Below, one piece after another: positions 50,176-59,719 of a DNA stretch of 64,000 nucleotides. Origin of the DNA: CAWDVH01 sp963805705 (GTDB lineage: Bacteria; Actinomycetota; Actinomycetes; Streptosporangiales; Streptosporangiaceae); NCBI GenBank assembly GCA_963805705.1, contig CAWDVH010000005.1:992001-1056000 (forward strand), in the 5' to 3' direction. Each line of letters begins with the position of its first letter. Positions within the stretch are counted from its first letter, which is position 1. The translations under genes were made by a program, and so were the position numbers. Under the pieces are notes generated by a model, which saw nothing but the letters and a program-made list of their open reading frames with translations, ran no database searches and had not been told where the DNA came from.

Positions 50176-51534
50176 TCAGCCCTCAGCGAACGTCCGGATG
50201 ACCAGGCCGGTCCTGGGTTTCGGCCGGAATGACGTGGACTTGCGCGGCATCTTCTCACCGCTGGCCGCCACGGCGTAGACATCCGCGGTCGACAGCGCGT
50301 CGCAGATGACGGCGGTCCCGCCGGGCACCTCGTCGGCCGCCCGGAGCGCGGCGGCGGCATCCTCGTGCACCACGCGAACGCTGCGCTCGTCGTCGCTGAC
50401 CCCCCAGAGCCGCGCGATCAGCAGCTCCTGCAGGACGGAGGCGGACAGCTCCTGCCAGCGGGCCGATCGGTCGCCCGGCATCGCGGCGGCGACCTGGACC
50501 GGATCAGGATCGCTGAGCAGGTAGGCCTCATCGCCGCCGGCTACGACGAAAGCCGGGCCGGCGGCTCCCGCCGCGGCGAGCTCCTGCAGCAAACCAGGCA
50601 GGTCTGCGGTCCCGCCCGGCAGCGCCCGCACGCAAAACGCCGTCCCGGCGAGCTCCGCGGCCTCGCGCGGGGCCAGGCCGGGTATGACCCGGTGAATCGC
50701 GCCGATCAGCGGCGGGTAGGCAGTCGAGTCGACTATCAGGGCCAGCCCGAGGTCCCACGGCCCGGGCCCGGCCCCGGCGTGCCGCCGGCGATCCTGCAGG
50801 TCCAGGTAGGCAGCGTACCTGTGGTGCCCGTCAGCGATGAGAACCTGGCGCGGCCGCAGGTCGGCGGCGATGGCGGCGAGTTCCGCCTCATCGGTGATGG
50901 CCCAGAGCCGGTGCCGCAGACCGTCATTGGTGAGCGCTTCTACCAGCGGCTCGCGGCCAGCGGCGGCCTGATCGACGATCCGGGCCGCCGCGCCGGGACT
51001 GCTGCCGTCGTACAGCAGGAAAATGGGCTCCAGGTTGGCCTCCGTCGCCTCCATCAGCTGGCGCAGGCCGGCCACCGGGCCTGGCGCGACATCCTCGTGC
51101 GGCAGTACGATCCCGGCATTGAGCGGGACAAGAAGCAGCGCGCCGATCAGGCCACGCTGGATAAGGGCTCCGGCGCCGGCCGGGCTGCCGTCCTGGTTCA
51201 CCGCCATCTGCTCGTACACGTACAGTGCAGGGACCGGGTCCGGGACCAGGATGCCCTCGTCTTGCCACTGCCTGAGGGCGAGGGCCGCATCACGGTATTT
51301 GCCGCCGGGGCGCCCGGCCGGATGACGGGGCAGGATAAGGCGGACCACGTTGTGGGCGTCCGACGCCATCAGCTGGTCCTCTTTATCGAGCGCTATCACG
51401 TCGTACGGTGGAGAGGTGACCTCGGCGAGCCCGCTCACTCGGTCCTCGGCATAGCGAACGCCACGAAACGGCGCCAGCAGCAGGCCAGCATGGCCTGGAG
51501 CTGCCGGTGCCTGGCCGGACGGAAGGATCTGCAC
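50176..51534 (-). CDS. DUF1015 family protein
   Basis: The 452-residue protein opens with APFRGVRYAED, then SPPYDVIALDKE, YVYEQM and the strongly conserved DGHHRYAAYL, all marks of DUF1015. Residues His-His-Arg suggest a phosphate or metal site, but no activity is established. GTG 51534 is only 2 bp from the divergent TPR gene start, and no ribosome site precedes it, so a leaderless transcript is plausible. Confidence 0.88.
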   Translation of the reverse strand: MQILPSGQAPAAPGHAGLLLAPFRGVRYAEDRVSGLAEVTSPPYDVIALDKEDQLMASDAHNVVRLILPRHPAGRPGGKYRDAALALRQWQDEGILVPDPVPALYVYEQMAVNQDGSPAGAGALIQRGLIGALLLVPLNAGIVLPHEDVAPGPVAGLRQLMEATEANLEPIFLLYDGSSPGAAARIVDQAAAGREPLVEALTNDGLRHRLWAITDEAELAAIAADLRPRQVLIADGHHRYAAYLDLQDRRRHAGAGPGPWDLGLALIVDSTAYPPLIGAIHRVIPGLAPREAAELAGTAFCVRALPGGTADLPGLLQELAAAGAAGPAFVVAGGDEAYLLSDPDPVQVAAAMPGDRSARWQELSASVLQELLIARLWGVSDDERSVRVVHEDAAAALRAADEVPGGTAVICDALSTADVYAVAASGEKMPRKSTSFRPKPRTGLVIRTFAEG

Positions 51535-51536
51535 AT

Positions 51537-52058
51537 ATGTCAGAAGGACCAGGCCCTGGCCACGATTCCCGTTCGGAGGAAGAGCTTCCCGCGCCGCAGG
51601 CTCCCGACCTGACCGACGCTGCCGCGCAGACGGCTCACGTCGACACCTACGAGCTGTACCAGCGCGGACTTGACCTGCTCAGCCGGGGGAGTGCCGCGGC
51701 GGCGGCCCAGCTGCTGGAGCGGGCCGCCGCGGCCGAGCCCGAGTCCCGCAGCGTCCTGGAGGCACTGGCCAGGGCGCAGTTCGACGCCCGGCGCTATGAC
51801 GAGGCAGCCAGCAGCTTCCGGCGGATCGTGGAGGCCATCCCGGCCGACGACTACGCCCAGTTCGGCCTGGGCCTGGCCCTGGCGCGTACCGGCGATCCGG
51901 GCGCGGCGGCCGAGCATCTTGCGCTGGCGGCCGCGATGCGGCCGGACCTGCGGCACTACACCGATGCGCTGCGCGGCGTGCGCGCTACGCTGCGGGCCCG
52001 GAACCAGGCCAGGAACGACAGCCAGAAGGACGCCAAACGGGAGCAGCCGGGTGACTGA
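51537..52058 (+). CDS. Small TPR protein
   Basis: The 173-residue protein carries two or three tetratricopeptide hairpins (LYQRGLDLLSRGSAAAAAQL, LEALARAQFDARRYDEAASS, LGLALARTGDPGAAAEHLAL). The acidic N-terminus and basic C-terminus are unremarkable. ATG 51537 follows GGAAGGA, which lies inside the divergent DUF1015 gene. It overlaps the HAD gene by 8 bp, suggesting an operon. Role unknown. Confidence 0.88.
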   Translation: MSEGPGPGHDSRSEEELPAPQAPDLTDAAAQTAHVDTYELYQRGLDLLSRGSAAAAAQLLERAAAAEPESRSVLEALARAQFDARRYDEAASSFRRIVEAIPADDYAQFGLGLALARTGDPGAAAEHLALAAAMRPDLRHYTDALRGVRATLRARNQARNDSQKDAKREQPGD

Positions 52059-53172
52059 CACCGCAGCCACGGCCGGCCCGGCGGTCTCCGCAGCCTTGCC
52101 CGGTGGGTGCGCGCACCCGCTCAGCGAGGCCTACGACGTGGCCCTGCTGGACCTCGACGGCGTCGTGTACCTGGGCGGCGCTGCGATCCCTGGCGCGGCG
52201 GAAGCGCTGAGCCGGGCCAGAGCCGGGGGAATGCGGCTCGCCTTTGTCACCAACAACGCGTCACGCTCGCCATCGGCGATTGCCGCACAGCTCACCGGGC
52301 TCGGGGTCCCGGCAGCACCCGACGACATCGTGACGTCGGCGCAGGCCGCCGCGCGCCTGATCGCCGAGCGCCTCGCGCCCGGCGCCGCCGTCCTGGTGGC
52401 AGGCGGGATCGGCCTGCGCCTGGCGCTGCGCGAGCGAGGCCTGCGCCCGGTATCCACGGCGGCCGAGCAGCCCGCCGCCGTGGTGCAGGGCTACGCGCCG
52501 GACATCAGCTACTCCCTGCTCGCCGAGGCAGCGGCGGCGGTCAGGAACGGCGCCTGGTACGTGGCCTCCAACGCCGACTCCACGCTGCCGAGCCCGCGGG
52601 GACCACAGCCGGGCAACGGCGCGCTGGTGCAGGTGATCGTGACCGCGACCGGCCGGCAGCCCGTGGTCGCCGGCAAGCCGGAGCCGCCCCTGCACGCCGA
52701 GGCGATCGCCCGTACCGGAGCCAAGCACCCGCTGGTGGTCGGCGACCGGCTCGACACCGATATCGAGGGCGGTGTCCGCGGCGGGGCGGACAGCCTGCTG
52801 GTGCTGACCGGCGTCACCAGGCCCGCCGGTGCCGTCCTGGCCGCGCCGCATGAGCGGCCGACGTACCTGGCCGCGGACCTGGCCGGGCTGCTGCAGCCGC
52901 ATCCGGAGGTGAGCGCCGCGGACGGGGCGTTTCGCTGCGGGGGCTGGACGGCCCGGCTGCAGTCCGGCCGCGGGGAGTTCGACCTGGCCAGCGCCGGCGA
53001 GCCGATCGACGGCCTGCGCGCGCTGTGCGCCGCCGCCTGGTCGGCCTGGCCGCACGACACGAGCCAGCCACACCCCGCGCCGCCGCCAGCTCCCGCGCGC
53101 CCGGTCACCGCCCAGATGGCGCAGTCGGCGGTCGGCAAGCTGGGCTTCTCGACCGGCGCGCGCCGCTCCTGA
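52051..53172 (+). CDS. HAD-superfamily IIA hydrolase
   Basis: The 373-residue phosphatase shows motif I DLDGVVYLGG, motif II FVTNNASRS, VAGKPEPPLH and motif III/IV VGDRLDTDIEGG, the order for HAD-IIA (NagD/PGP type). Substrate specificity is not readable. The C-terminal 110 residues are an actinobacterial extension ending in a Pro-rich tail. GTG 52051 gives overlap with the TPR gene; gene order HAD-small protein-tlyA-nadK-recN parallels mycobacteria. Confidence 0.92.
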   Translation: MTDTAATAGPAVSAALPGGCAHPLSEAYDVALLDLDGVVYLGGAAIPGAAEALSRARAGGMRLAFVTNNASRSPSAIAAQLTGLGVPAAPDDIVTSAQAAARLIAERLAPGAAVLVAGGIGLRLALRERGLRPVSTAAEQPAAVVQGYAPDISYSLLAEAAAAVRNGAWYVASNADSTLPSPRGPQPGNGALVQVIVTATGRQPVVAGKPEPPLHAEAIARTGAKHPLVVGDRLDTDIEGGVRGGADSLLVLTGVTRPAGAVLAAPHERPTYLAADLAGLLQPHPEVSAADGAFRCGGWTARLQSGRGEFDLASAGEPIDGLRALCAAAWSAWPHDTSQPHPAPPPAPARPVTAQMAQSAVGKLGFSTGARRS

Positions 53173-53266
53173 GGACAGGCAGCGCCTCCCGGCCGACCTG
53201 GCCAGCCGCGAGGCCGCCAGTTCGCCGAGATGGAGCCAGGCCCTGGCGGCTGAGCGTGGCCGGGCC

Positions 53267-54124
53267 CTAAGGCTCGGCCGGCTGACATCTAGGGCACCAG
53301 AACGTGACACGTTCCCGCGGATCTGCGGCCCGCGCGCCCGAGCCGGGCCGCTCAGCCGAACCGGTGCGTCCCGCCGAACTGGTGCGCGTGGCCGAACTGG
53401 CCGGCCCGGTCGCCTGGATCCGCTCGCCGCAGCGCCGGCAGGGGCGCCCGGACCGGCCGTAGACCCAGTTCTCCTGGCCCCGCTGCTGTATGCCCGTGGT
53501 GATATGGCCGGCTCGCTCCTTGTTGGCATCCAGCAGCCGCTGGGCCAGCGTGACCAGGGCATCGAGTTCATCGATCTCGCCAACTGGACGCCACGGGCTG
53601 ATCCCGCGCAGGAAGAGCACCTCGGCCTTGTAGACGTTGCCGATGCCGGCGAGATTCCGCTGATCGAGCAGTGCCTCACCGACTGGCCGGCCCGGCTCGG
53701 CGCGGAGCCGGCGTACTGCCTCAGCGGTGTCCCAGTCCGGGCCGAGGAGGTCAGGTCCCAGGTGGCCGACGGCCTGCTTCTCCTGGCCGGTCGGCAGGAT
53801 CTCGACCACGCCAAGCAGGTAGCCGACGGCCTGCCAGGAGCTGTTCGCGAGCACCAGCCGGATCCGGTGATCTCGGGGCGGATAGCCTCCGGCAGGCCGG
53901 ATCCGCCACGAGCCGTCCATCCGCAGGTGCGTATGAACAGTGATGCCGCCATCCACGCGGGTGAGCAGGTGCTTACCTCGTGAAACTGTCTCGCCGACCT
54001 GCCGCCCGGTCAGGTCGGCGGTCGCGAACCGCGGTACGCGAAAGTCGCTGCGGGTGAGAACGTGCCCGGTCAGCGCGTCATTCAACTGGCGTGCGGCCCG
54101 CCAAACGACGTCACCCTCTGGCAT
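53267..54124 (-). CDS. Fpg/Nei-family DNA glycosylase (Nei2-like)
   Basis: Starting at ATG 54124 the protein is MPEGDVVWRAARQL, with the catalytic Pro2 and Glu3 that must follow the initiator Met in Fpg/Nei enzymes; an upstream ATG at 54148 would bury them. LLDQRNLAGIGNVYKAEVLF is the H2TH region. The zinc finger is CRRCG ... CPRC, with about 35 extra residues, rich in Ser, Thr, Gly and Arg, between the two Cys pairs. It removes oxidised bases in base-excision repair. Length 285. Confidence 0.92.
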   Translation of the reverse strand: MPEGDVVWRAARQLNDALTGHVLTRSDFRVPRFATADLTGRQVGETVSRGKHLLTRVDGGITVHTHLRMDGSWRIRPAGGYPPRDHRIRLVLANSSWQAVGYLLGVVEILPTGQEKQAVGHLGPDLLGPDWDTAEAVRRLRAEPGRPVGEALLDQRNLAGIGNVYKAEVLFLRGISPWRPVGEIDELDALVTLAQRLLDANKERAGHITTGIQQRGQENWVYGRSGRPCRRCGERIQATGPASSATRTSSAGRTGSAERPGSGARAADPRERVTFWCPRCQPAEP

Positions 54125-54205
54125 CTGCCCAGCATTGCACCGAAGCACCCGGCCGCGCTGGCCGGAGTCCGGTCCTGGCCGGGTCGGGGTGCTGGCCGGC
54201 CGGAG

Positions 54206-54910
54206 TCAGGAGAGGCCCGACTCGCGCAGCGTGATGTTCAGCCAGCCGGCAGGCAGCCCGATCGCCGGATCACCGGAGCCTGCCAGCGTCCGCGGAACCC
54301 CGTGGTAGGCCAGCCGGGACGGCCCGCCGAAGACGAACAGGTCCCCTGACTCCAGCCCGACGTCGGTCCATGGCCGGTTCCGGGTCCGCGGATTGCCGAA
54401 CCGGAATACGCACGAGGCGCCCAGGCTGAGGGAAACTACTGGCGCCAGGCTGCGCTCGTCCTGGTCGGCGTGCATTCCCATCCGCGCCTGGCCGTCGTAG
54501 TAGTTGATCAGGGCGACGTCGGGCTGATATCGAGCTGCCGCCCCGGGATCGCCGTAGGCCACCGCCACGGCGCGGCGGCCCAGGTCAGCGAGCCAGGGCG
54601 GGAATGGCTTGACCGGCGCGCCGTCCACATCGTCGGCGGTCCGCGAGTACCGGTAGGGGATCCAGTGCCACCCCAGGCAGACGGTCCGGACGGACATCAT
54701 CCCGCCGGTCGGCATCCGCGTGGCCCGCATGCCCGCGGGCGGACGTGCCCATTCACGGCACGCCGCCACCAGCTCACGCTGTTCCTGGCCGGTCAGCCAG
54801 TCCGGCACGTGCACGGCACCGTCGGAGATCTCGGCTCGCGGCCGCCCGATGAGCCCGGTCATGAAGCCAAAATATCCGGAGCTCATCGCCGGCCCCCCGA
54901 GACCGGTCAT
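54206..54910 (-). CDS. AlkB-like 2-oxoglutarate/Fe(II) DNA repair dioxygenase
   Basis: The 234-residue protein has the Fe-binding HxD in MGMHADQDE, the distal His in LAYHGVPRTL, and the 2-oxoglutarate Arg region LNITLRESG; INYYDGQARMG is the AlkB loop. It likely reverses alkyl damage on DNA. Start: ATG 54910 has AGGAGG 8 bp upstream. Later in-frame ATGs (54886, 54862) lack ribosome sites, although the usual family start resembles the last one. It lies 81 bp before nei2 on the same strand. Confidence 0.9.
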   Translation of the reverse strand: MTGLGGPAMSSGYFGFMTGLIGRPRAEISDGAVHVPDWLTGQEQRELVAACREWARPPAGMRATRMPTGGMMSVRTVCLGWHWIPYRYSRTADDVDGAPVKPFPPWLADLGRRAVAVAYGDPGAAARYQPDVALINYYDGQARMGMHADQDERSLAPVVSLSLGASCVFRFGNPRTRNRPWTDVGLESGDLFVFGGPSRLAYHGVPRTLAGSGDPAIGLPAGWLNITLRESGLS

Positions 54911-55184
54911 GAAACCGGCCTCCTGGCCGTTCTTTCTCTGGCGGCCCAGCCCGAGCGGCGCCGCAGGCTTTGCGAGTCGGCGTGCCCCCGGAATGTCAGA
55001 CGGGCCTGGCACGGTGTAACACATGGGGCGAATGGCATTATTCGATCGCGACGCGCTGGTCAGCGTAAGCGCCGTCATGTGCCGCTGGTCAGGACGCTGC
55101 CCGCACGGTCAGCCGGGCGATCCGCGGAGAGCGACGACGCGGAGCGGTGGTGAGGTTGAGCAGGCGGCCAGGGGTGGCGGGACG

Positions 55185-55532
55185 CTACATGAGCTTCCTG
55201 AGTTGTAGCAGGTCAAAGATGTTTCCTTCCACCCTGAGGCGCCCGGTGAGCCACGCACGGGCGAACGTGCCAGGGTCACCGGCGATCGATAGCACCACGT
55301 CGCTGTTCGCAATGAACCGTACCTGGGCGGGCCGGTCGCCCTCGGCGGCCTCCTTGACCGGGCCCGCTCCGTCCGGCCCGAGCCGGGTCACGAAGGTCAC
55401 GCCTAGGTCAGGGATCCGGCAGCTGAGCGTCCTGTCCGCCAGGTGGGCCGCCCGGTCCTTCGCGTCCATCTCCGAGATGCGGGCGGTCAGTTGTTCCAGT
55501 GCCGTGCGACACTCTTCCGCAGTCGCCATCAT
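55185..55532 (-). CDS. SCP2 sterol-carrier-like domain protein
   Basis: The 115-residue protein (CRTALEQLTARISEMDAK, then TLSCRIPDLGVTFV, and SDVVLSIAGDPGTFARAW) matches the SCP2 / alkyl-sulfatase C-terminal fold, a small lipid-binding domain. No catalytic residues are expected. Two adjacent ATGs (55532, 55529) compete as starts with a weak GAGG upstream. Ligand unknown. Confidence 0.85.
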   Translation of the reverse strand: MMATAEECRTALEQLTARISEMDAKDRAAHLADRTLSCRIPDLGVTFVTRLGPDGAGPVKEAAEGDRPAQVRFIANSDVVLSIAGDPGTFARAWLTGRLRVEGNIFDLLQLRKLM

Positions 55533-55697
55533 GACCTCACTCTCAGGGTCATTCTCCGTTGCCTCGCTGTCAGGTCCCATCGGGGGGCGCGTCAGCACCG
55601 CCAGGTGCACCAGTCCGGCGCCCGCGGACGGTAGCGTTCTTGACAGGCAGGCCGGAGGGCGGAGTATGCGCGGCTGGTGCGAGGAGCGTGGTTGCTG

Positions 55698-56069
55698 ATG
55701 GAGCACGATACCGAGGAGCCCGGGCGGAGGTTTGCCCTCGGCGGGGAGCAGCCCGATACGGCGGACGACGCTGAGGCAGCGGACGAGCTTGAAATAGACG
55801 AGCTTGAAGTAACGGACGAGCTTGAAATACCGGATGAGCCAGGGGCGGCGGACGAGGTGCCGGAGAGTGCCTGGCGATCCGCGGAGCATTGGCAGGCCAC
55901 GGGCGAGCCGCGGGTGGATGAGGCGCTGAGGAAGCTAGACGGGCTGGCCGGGCTGCCGGTAGCCGAGCATCCGGCTGTCTTCGAGCAGGCGCACGCCCGG
56001 CTCAGGGATGTGCTGGGCGAGCTGGATTCCGGGTCGCTGGCGGGCGCTCAGGGGCGCCAGGACAGCTGA
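55698..56069 (+). CDS. Small acidic protein upstream of tlyA
   Basis: The 123-residue acidic protein has an N-terminal run of DELEIDELEVTDELEIPDE, three tandem versions of one unit, and a C-terminal helical segment (VDEALRKLDGLAGLP, VFEQAHARLRDVLGEL) that is the conserved part found before tlyA in actinobacteria. Function unknown. AGGAGCG precedes ATG 55698. It is followed by tlyA after 17 bp. Confidence 0.75.
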   Translation: MEHDTEEPGRRFALGGEQPDTADDAEAADELEIDELEVTDELEIPDEPGAADEVPESAWRSAEHWQATGEPRVDEALRKLDGLAGLPVAEHPAVFEQAHARLRDVLGELDSGSLAGAQGRQDS

Positions 56070-56086
56070 GCGGGCCGGGTCAGTCG

Positions 56087-56887
56087 ATGAGCAGGAGGAT
56101 ACGGCTGGATGCAGAGCTCGTGCGCCGGGGACTGGCGCGTTCACGCGAGCAGGCGGCGGACCTGATCGCCGCCGGCTGCGTTGCCGTCTCCGGCCAGACG
56201 GCAGGCAAGGCCGCGACTCAGGTCGGGCAGGACGCCGCGATCACGCTGAGGGATGCCGGGGGAGCACCGGAGTACGTATCCCGTGGCGGCCGCAAGCTGG
56301 CAGGCGCGCTGTCGGCCTTCGCGGAGATCATCGTGGACGGCCGGCGCTGCCTGGATGCCGGCGCTTCCACGGGCGGATTCACCGATGTCCTGCTGCAGGC
56401 CGGAGCCGGTCACGTGGTCGCGGTCGACGTGGGCTACGGTCAGCTCGCCTGGTCGCTGCGCAGCGACCCCCGAGTGACCGTCCTTGACCGGGTCAACGTC
56501 CGCGCCCTGACACCGGAGCAGGTCGCCCCCGCCCCGACCCTGGTGACCGCCGACCTGTCCTTCATCTCGCTGGCTCTCGTACTGCCGGCCCTGGCCGCCT
56601 GCGCGGCCGACGAAGCTGACTTCGTCCTGCTGGTGAAGCCGCAGTTCGAGGTAGGCAAGGGGCGGGTCGGAGCGGGCGGGGTCGTCAGGGATCCGGCGCT
56701 CAGAGCAGAAGCCGTCACCGCCGTGGCGGCCGCCGCCCTGGTCATCGGCCTCGGCGTGCGGGGCGTGACGGCCAGCCCGCTGCCCGGCCCGTCGGGGAAT
56801 GTGGAGTATTTCCTCTGGCTGCGGCGCGGCGCGCCGGCGCTTGACCCGGCCGCGCTGCTGCTGGCGATCGCGGAAGGACCGCAGTGA
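56087..56887 (+). CDS. tlyA: TlyA-family rRNA 2'-O-methyltransferase
   Basis: The 266-residue protein has an N-terminal S4 RNA-binding domain (LDAELVRRGLARSREQA) and a Rossmann methyltransferase with the SAM motif DAGASTGGFTDVLLQ near 90-104, then VDVGYGQLAW. TlyA modifies 16S and 23S rRNA in mycobacteria and affects capreomycin sensitivity. Conserved K-D-K-E-type positions look present. The stop overlaps nadK (GTGA). Confidence 0.93.
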   Translation: MSRRIRLDAELVRRGLARSREQAADLIAAGCVAVSGQTAGKAATQVGQDAAITLRDAGGAPEYVSRGGRKLAGALSAFAEIIVDGRRCLDAGASTGGFTDVLLQAGAGHVVAVDVGYGQLAWSLRSDPRVTVLDRVNVRALTPEQVAPAPTLVTADLSFISLALVLPALAACAADEADFVLLVKPQFEVGKGRVGAGGVVRDPALRAEAVTAVAAAALVIGLGVRGVTASPLPGPSGNVEYFLWLRRGAPALDPAALLLAIAEGPQ

Positions 56888-57882
56888 CGCCCAGGCGGAC
56901 CGTGCTGCTGGTCGCCCACACCGGGCGCCCGGCGGCCGTGCGCAGTGCCCGCTCGGTCGTCATGAGGCTCACCGCAGCGGGCGTGGAGGTCCGGGTTCTG
57001 GCGCCCGAGGCGGCCGAGATCGGCTGCCCGGCCGCATGCGCGGTGCCGGTCTCCGCCCAGGCCGCGCACGGAGCGGAGATGGTTCTGGTCATCGGCGGTG
57101 ACGGCACCCTGCTGCGCGCGGCCGAGCTGGCCCGGCCCGCCGGGACGCCGCTGCTGGGCGTGAATCACGGCCATGTCGGGTTCCTGGCCGAGGCCGAGCC
57201 CGAGGACCTGTCCGAGGCGGTCGATCGCCTGGTGGCCCGCGACTACGCGGTCGAGCGGCGGATGACCATCGACGTGACGGCGCGCCATAACAGCCACGTG
57301 ATCGCGACTACCTGGGCCCTGAACGAGGCAACCGTGGAGAAGGCGGCCAGAGAGCGGATGCTGGACCTGGTGACCGAGGTGGACGGGCGGCCGCTGTCCC
57401 GGTGGGGATGCGATGGCGTGGTGTTCGCCACTCCTACCGGATCCACTGCCTATGCCTTCTCGGCCGGAGGGCCAGTGGTGTGGCCGGAGGTCGAGGCGCT
57501 GCTCCTGGTGCCGATCAGCGCGCATGCTCTCTTTGCCGGGCCGATGGTCGTGTCACCGCGCTCCGTGCTCGCCGCGGAGGTAATAGGGCCTGTCGGCGGT
57601 CAAAGCGCGGCGCCTGCGGCTGTTCTGTGGTGCGATGGGCGTCGTAAGGCCGATCTCCCGCCTGGCGCGCGGGTCGAGGTGCGGCGCGGTGCCAGCCCCG
57701 TGCTGCTGGCCCGGCTTCGCGGCGCGGGGGCGGACGCCGACGGCGTCGAGATCGGCGCGCCTTTCACCGACCGGCTGGTGGCGAAATTCGGGCTGCCGGT
57801 AACGGGCTGGCGCGGCCAGGGTGACGCGTGGCGCCAGGCCGCGGCGCGTCAGCGAGACGAGGAGCCAGGCGGCGATGCTTGA
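56884..57882 (+). CDS. nadK: NAD kinase
   Basis: The 332-residue enzyme phosphorylates NAD to NADP. GGDGTLLRAAEL near 72-83, NHGHVGFLAE (usual N-x-G-x-x-G-F-L), NEATVEK and the glycine-rich GVVFATPTGSTAYAFSAGGP segment (given in part: PTGSTAYAFSAGGP) are present. GTG start overlaps tlyA; the C-terminal tail is longer than in most NAD kinases. The stop lies inside recN by 8 bp. Confidence 0.95.
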   Translation: MTPRRTVLLVAHTGRPAAVRSARSVVMRLTAAGVEVRVLAPEAAEIGCPAACAVPVSAQAAHGAEMVLVIGGDGTLLRAAELARPAGTPLLGVNHGHVGFLAEAEPEDLSEAVDRLVARDYAVERRMTIDVTARHNSHVIATTWALNEATVEKAARERMLDLVTEVDGRPLSRWGCDGVVFATPTGSTAYAFSAGGPVVWPEVEALLLVPISAHALFAGPMVVSPRSVLAAEVIGPVGGQSAAPAAVLWCDGRRKADLPPGARVEVRRGASPVLLARLRGAGADADGVEIGAPFTDRLVAKFGLPVTGWRGQGDAWRQAAARQRDEEPGGDA

Positions 57883-59671
57883 GGAAGTCCGGATCACCGG
57901 CCTCGGGGTGATTGACGAGGCGATCCTGGAGCTCTCTCCTGGATTCAACGTGGTGACGGGGGAGACCGGCGTCGGCAAGACGATGGTGGTCTCCGGCCTC
58001 GGGCTGCTGTTCGGCGGCCGTGCCGATCCGGCACGTGTCCGCCCGGGCGCCGACCGGGCGAGCGTCGAGGGCCGGCTGCGTGTTGACCCCGACGGGGAGG
58101 TGGCGCGGCATGTGGACAATGCGGGCGGCGACCTGGACGACGGCGGGACGCTGATCCTGACCCGTTCGGTGTCAACGGAGGGACGCTCACGCGCCAGCGC
58201 CGGCGGGCGCTCCGTCCCGGTCTCCCTGCTGACCTACCTGGCCGATGATCTGGTTGCCGTCCACGGCCAGGCCGACCAGCGGCAGCTGCTCAAGCCCGGC
58301 CGTCAGCGGGAGGCGCTCGACCGCTTCGGGGGGCCGGCCCTGACCGCGCTGCTCGGCGACTACCAGCGCGCCTACCAGCGTCATCAGCAGGTCCGCGGCG
58401 AGCTCGACGAGCTGACCTCGCTGGCCCGCGAGCGCCTCCGTGAGGCGGATGACCTGCGCCGCGGGCTGGCCGACATCGAGCGCGCGGAGCCGGTCGAGGG
58501 CGAGGACATCGAGCTGCTCACCGAGGAGGAGCGGCTATCGAACGCGGACGCGCTGCACTCAGCCGCGACGGCCGCCCACGAGGCCCTGCTCGGTGATCCC
58601 TCCAGCGGCTCCTATGAGGCGGCGGACGCGGTCACCCTGCTCGGTACCGCCCGCCAGGCACTTGAGGCAGCAGCGCCGCACGACGCCGCCCTGGCCGCGC
58701 TGGCGGCACGGGTATCCGAGGCCGCCTACCTGGTATCCGACGTGGCCGCGGAGCTTGCCTCCTACGCGCAGTCCATCGAGGCCGACCCGGCCAGGCTCGC
58801 CGTCGTGCAAGAACGTCGGGCCGAGCTGGCCCGCCTGGCCCGCTCCTATGGCGCCGGCTCTGTCCCAGCGGCAGGCTCGCCGGATCCGGCCGGCGCCGCC
58901 CGCCGTACCAGCCGCACCGGGGGCGATCTGGCTGCGGTGCTGTCCTGGGCCAAGCTGGCCGGGGCCCGGCTGGGCGAGCTTGACGGCGACGATGACAGGA
59001 TCACGGACCTGACGCAGGAGGAGGCCGCCCTGGCCGCGGCGCGGCAAGAGCTGGCGGATCAGCTCAGCGCGGCGAGGAAGGACGCTGCGGTCCGCTTCGC
59101 GGCGGAGGTCACTACGGAGCTCACGGCGCTGGCCATGCCGCACGCCGCCCTGACGGCCGCCGTCACGCCGCTGCGCGAGCTCGGCCCGCACGGCGGCGAC
59201 GACGTGGAGATCAGGCTGGCCGCGCATCCGGGTGCGCCCGCGCTTCCGCTGCACAAGGGCGCCTCCGGCGGCGAGCTGTCCCGGGTGATGCTGGCGATCG
59301 AGGTCGTCTTCGCGGGCGCGGATCCCGTGCCGACCTTCGTATTCGACGAGGTCGACGCCGGCGTGGGCGGCAAGGCGGCCGTGGAGGTCGGGCGCAGGCT
59401 GGCCCGCCTGGCCCGCCTCGCGCAGGTCATCGTCGTCACGCATCTGCCGCAGGTCGCCGCTTTCGCCGACGCTCACCTGGTGGTGGAGAAGGCCAGTGAC
59501 GGGTCGGTCACCAGGAGCGGCGTGACCCGCCTGGACGACGCCGGGCGGGTGCGGGAGCTGTCGCGGATGCTGGCGGGCCTGGAGGACTCTGAGTTCGGCC
59601 GGGCGCACGCCGGGGAGCTGCTGGCCGCCGCCGCCGCCGAGCGGGCCGGATTGCCGGAAAAGGCCGGATAA
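57875..59671 (+). CDS. recN: DNA repair protein RecN
   Basis: SMC-like ATPase of 598 residues acting in double-strand break repair. ATG 57875 gives the usual MLEEVRITGLGVIDEA start. Walker A GETGVGKT is at 29-36, where most RecN have GETGAGKS. Central coiled coils hold two arms, and the signature GGELSRVMLAI plus Walker B FVFDEVDAGVGGKAA follow. Length is typical. Confidence 0.95.
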   Translation: MLEEVRITGLGVIDEAILELSPGFNVVTGETGVGKTMVVSGLGLLFGGRADPARVRPGADRASVEGRLRVDPDGEVARHVDNAGGDLDDGGTLILTRSVSTEGRSRASAGGRSVPVSLLTYLADDLVAVHGQADQRQLLKPGRQREALDRFGGPALTALLGDYQRAYQRHQQVRGELDELTSLARERLREADDLRRGLADIERAEPVEGEDIELLTEEERLSNADALHSAATAAHEALLGDPSSGSYEAADAVTLLGTARQALEAAAPHDAALAALAARVSEAAYLVSDVAAELASYAQSIEADPARLAVVQERRAELARLARSYGAGSVPAAGSPDPAGAARRTSRTGGDLAAVLSWAKLAGARLGELDGDDDRITDLTQEEAALAAARQELADQLSAARKDAAVRFAAEVTTELTALAMPHAALTAAVTPLRELGPHGGDDVEIRLAAHPGAPALPLHKGASGGELSRVMLAIEVVFAGADPVPTFVFDEVDAGVGGKAAVEVGRRLARLARLAQVIVVTHLPQVAAFADAHLVVEKASDGSVTRSGVTRLDDAGRVRELSRMLAGLEDSEFGRAHAGELLAAAAAERAGLPEKAG

Positions 59672-59719
59672 GCACGTGCGGGCGCCGGCGCATCGCGGGT
59701 CTGGCAAAATTGAGATCCG

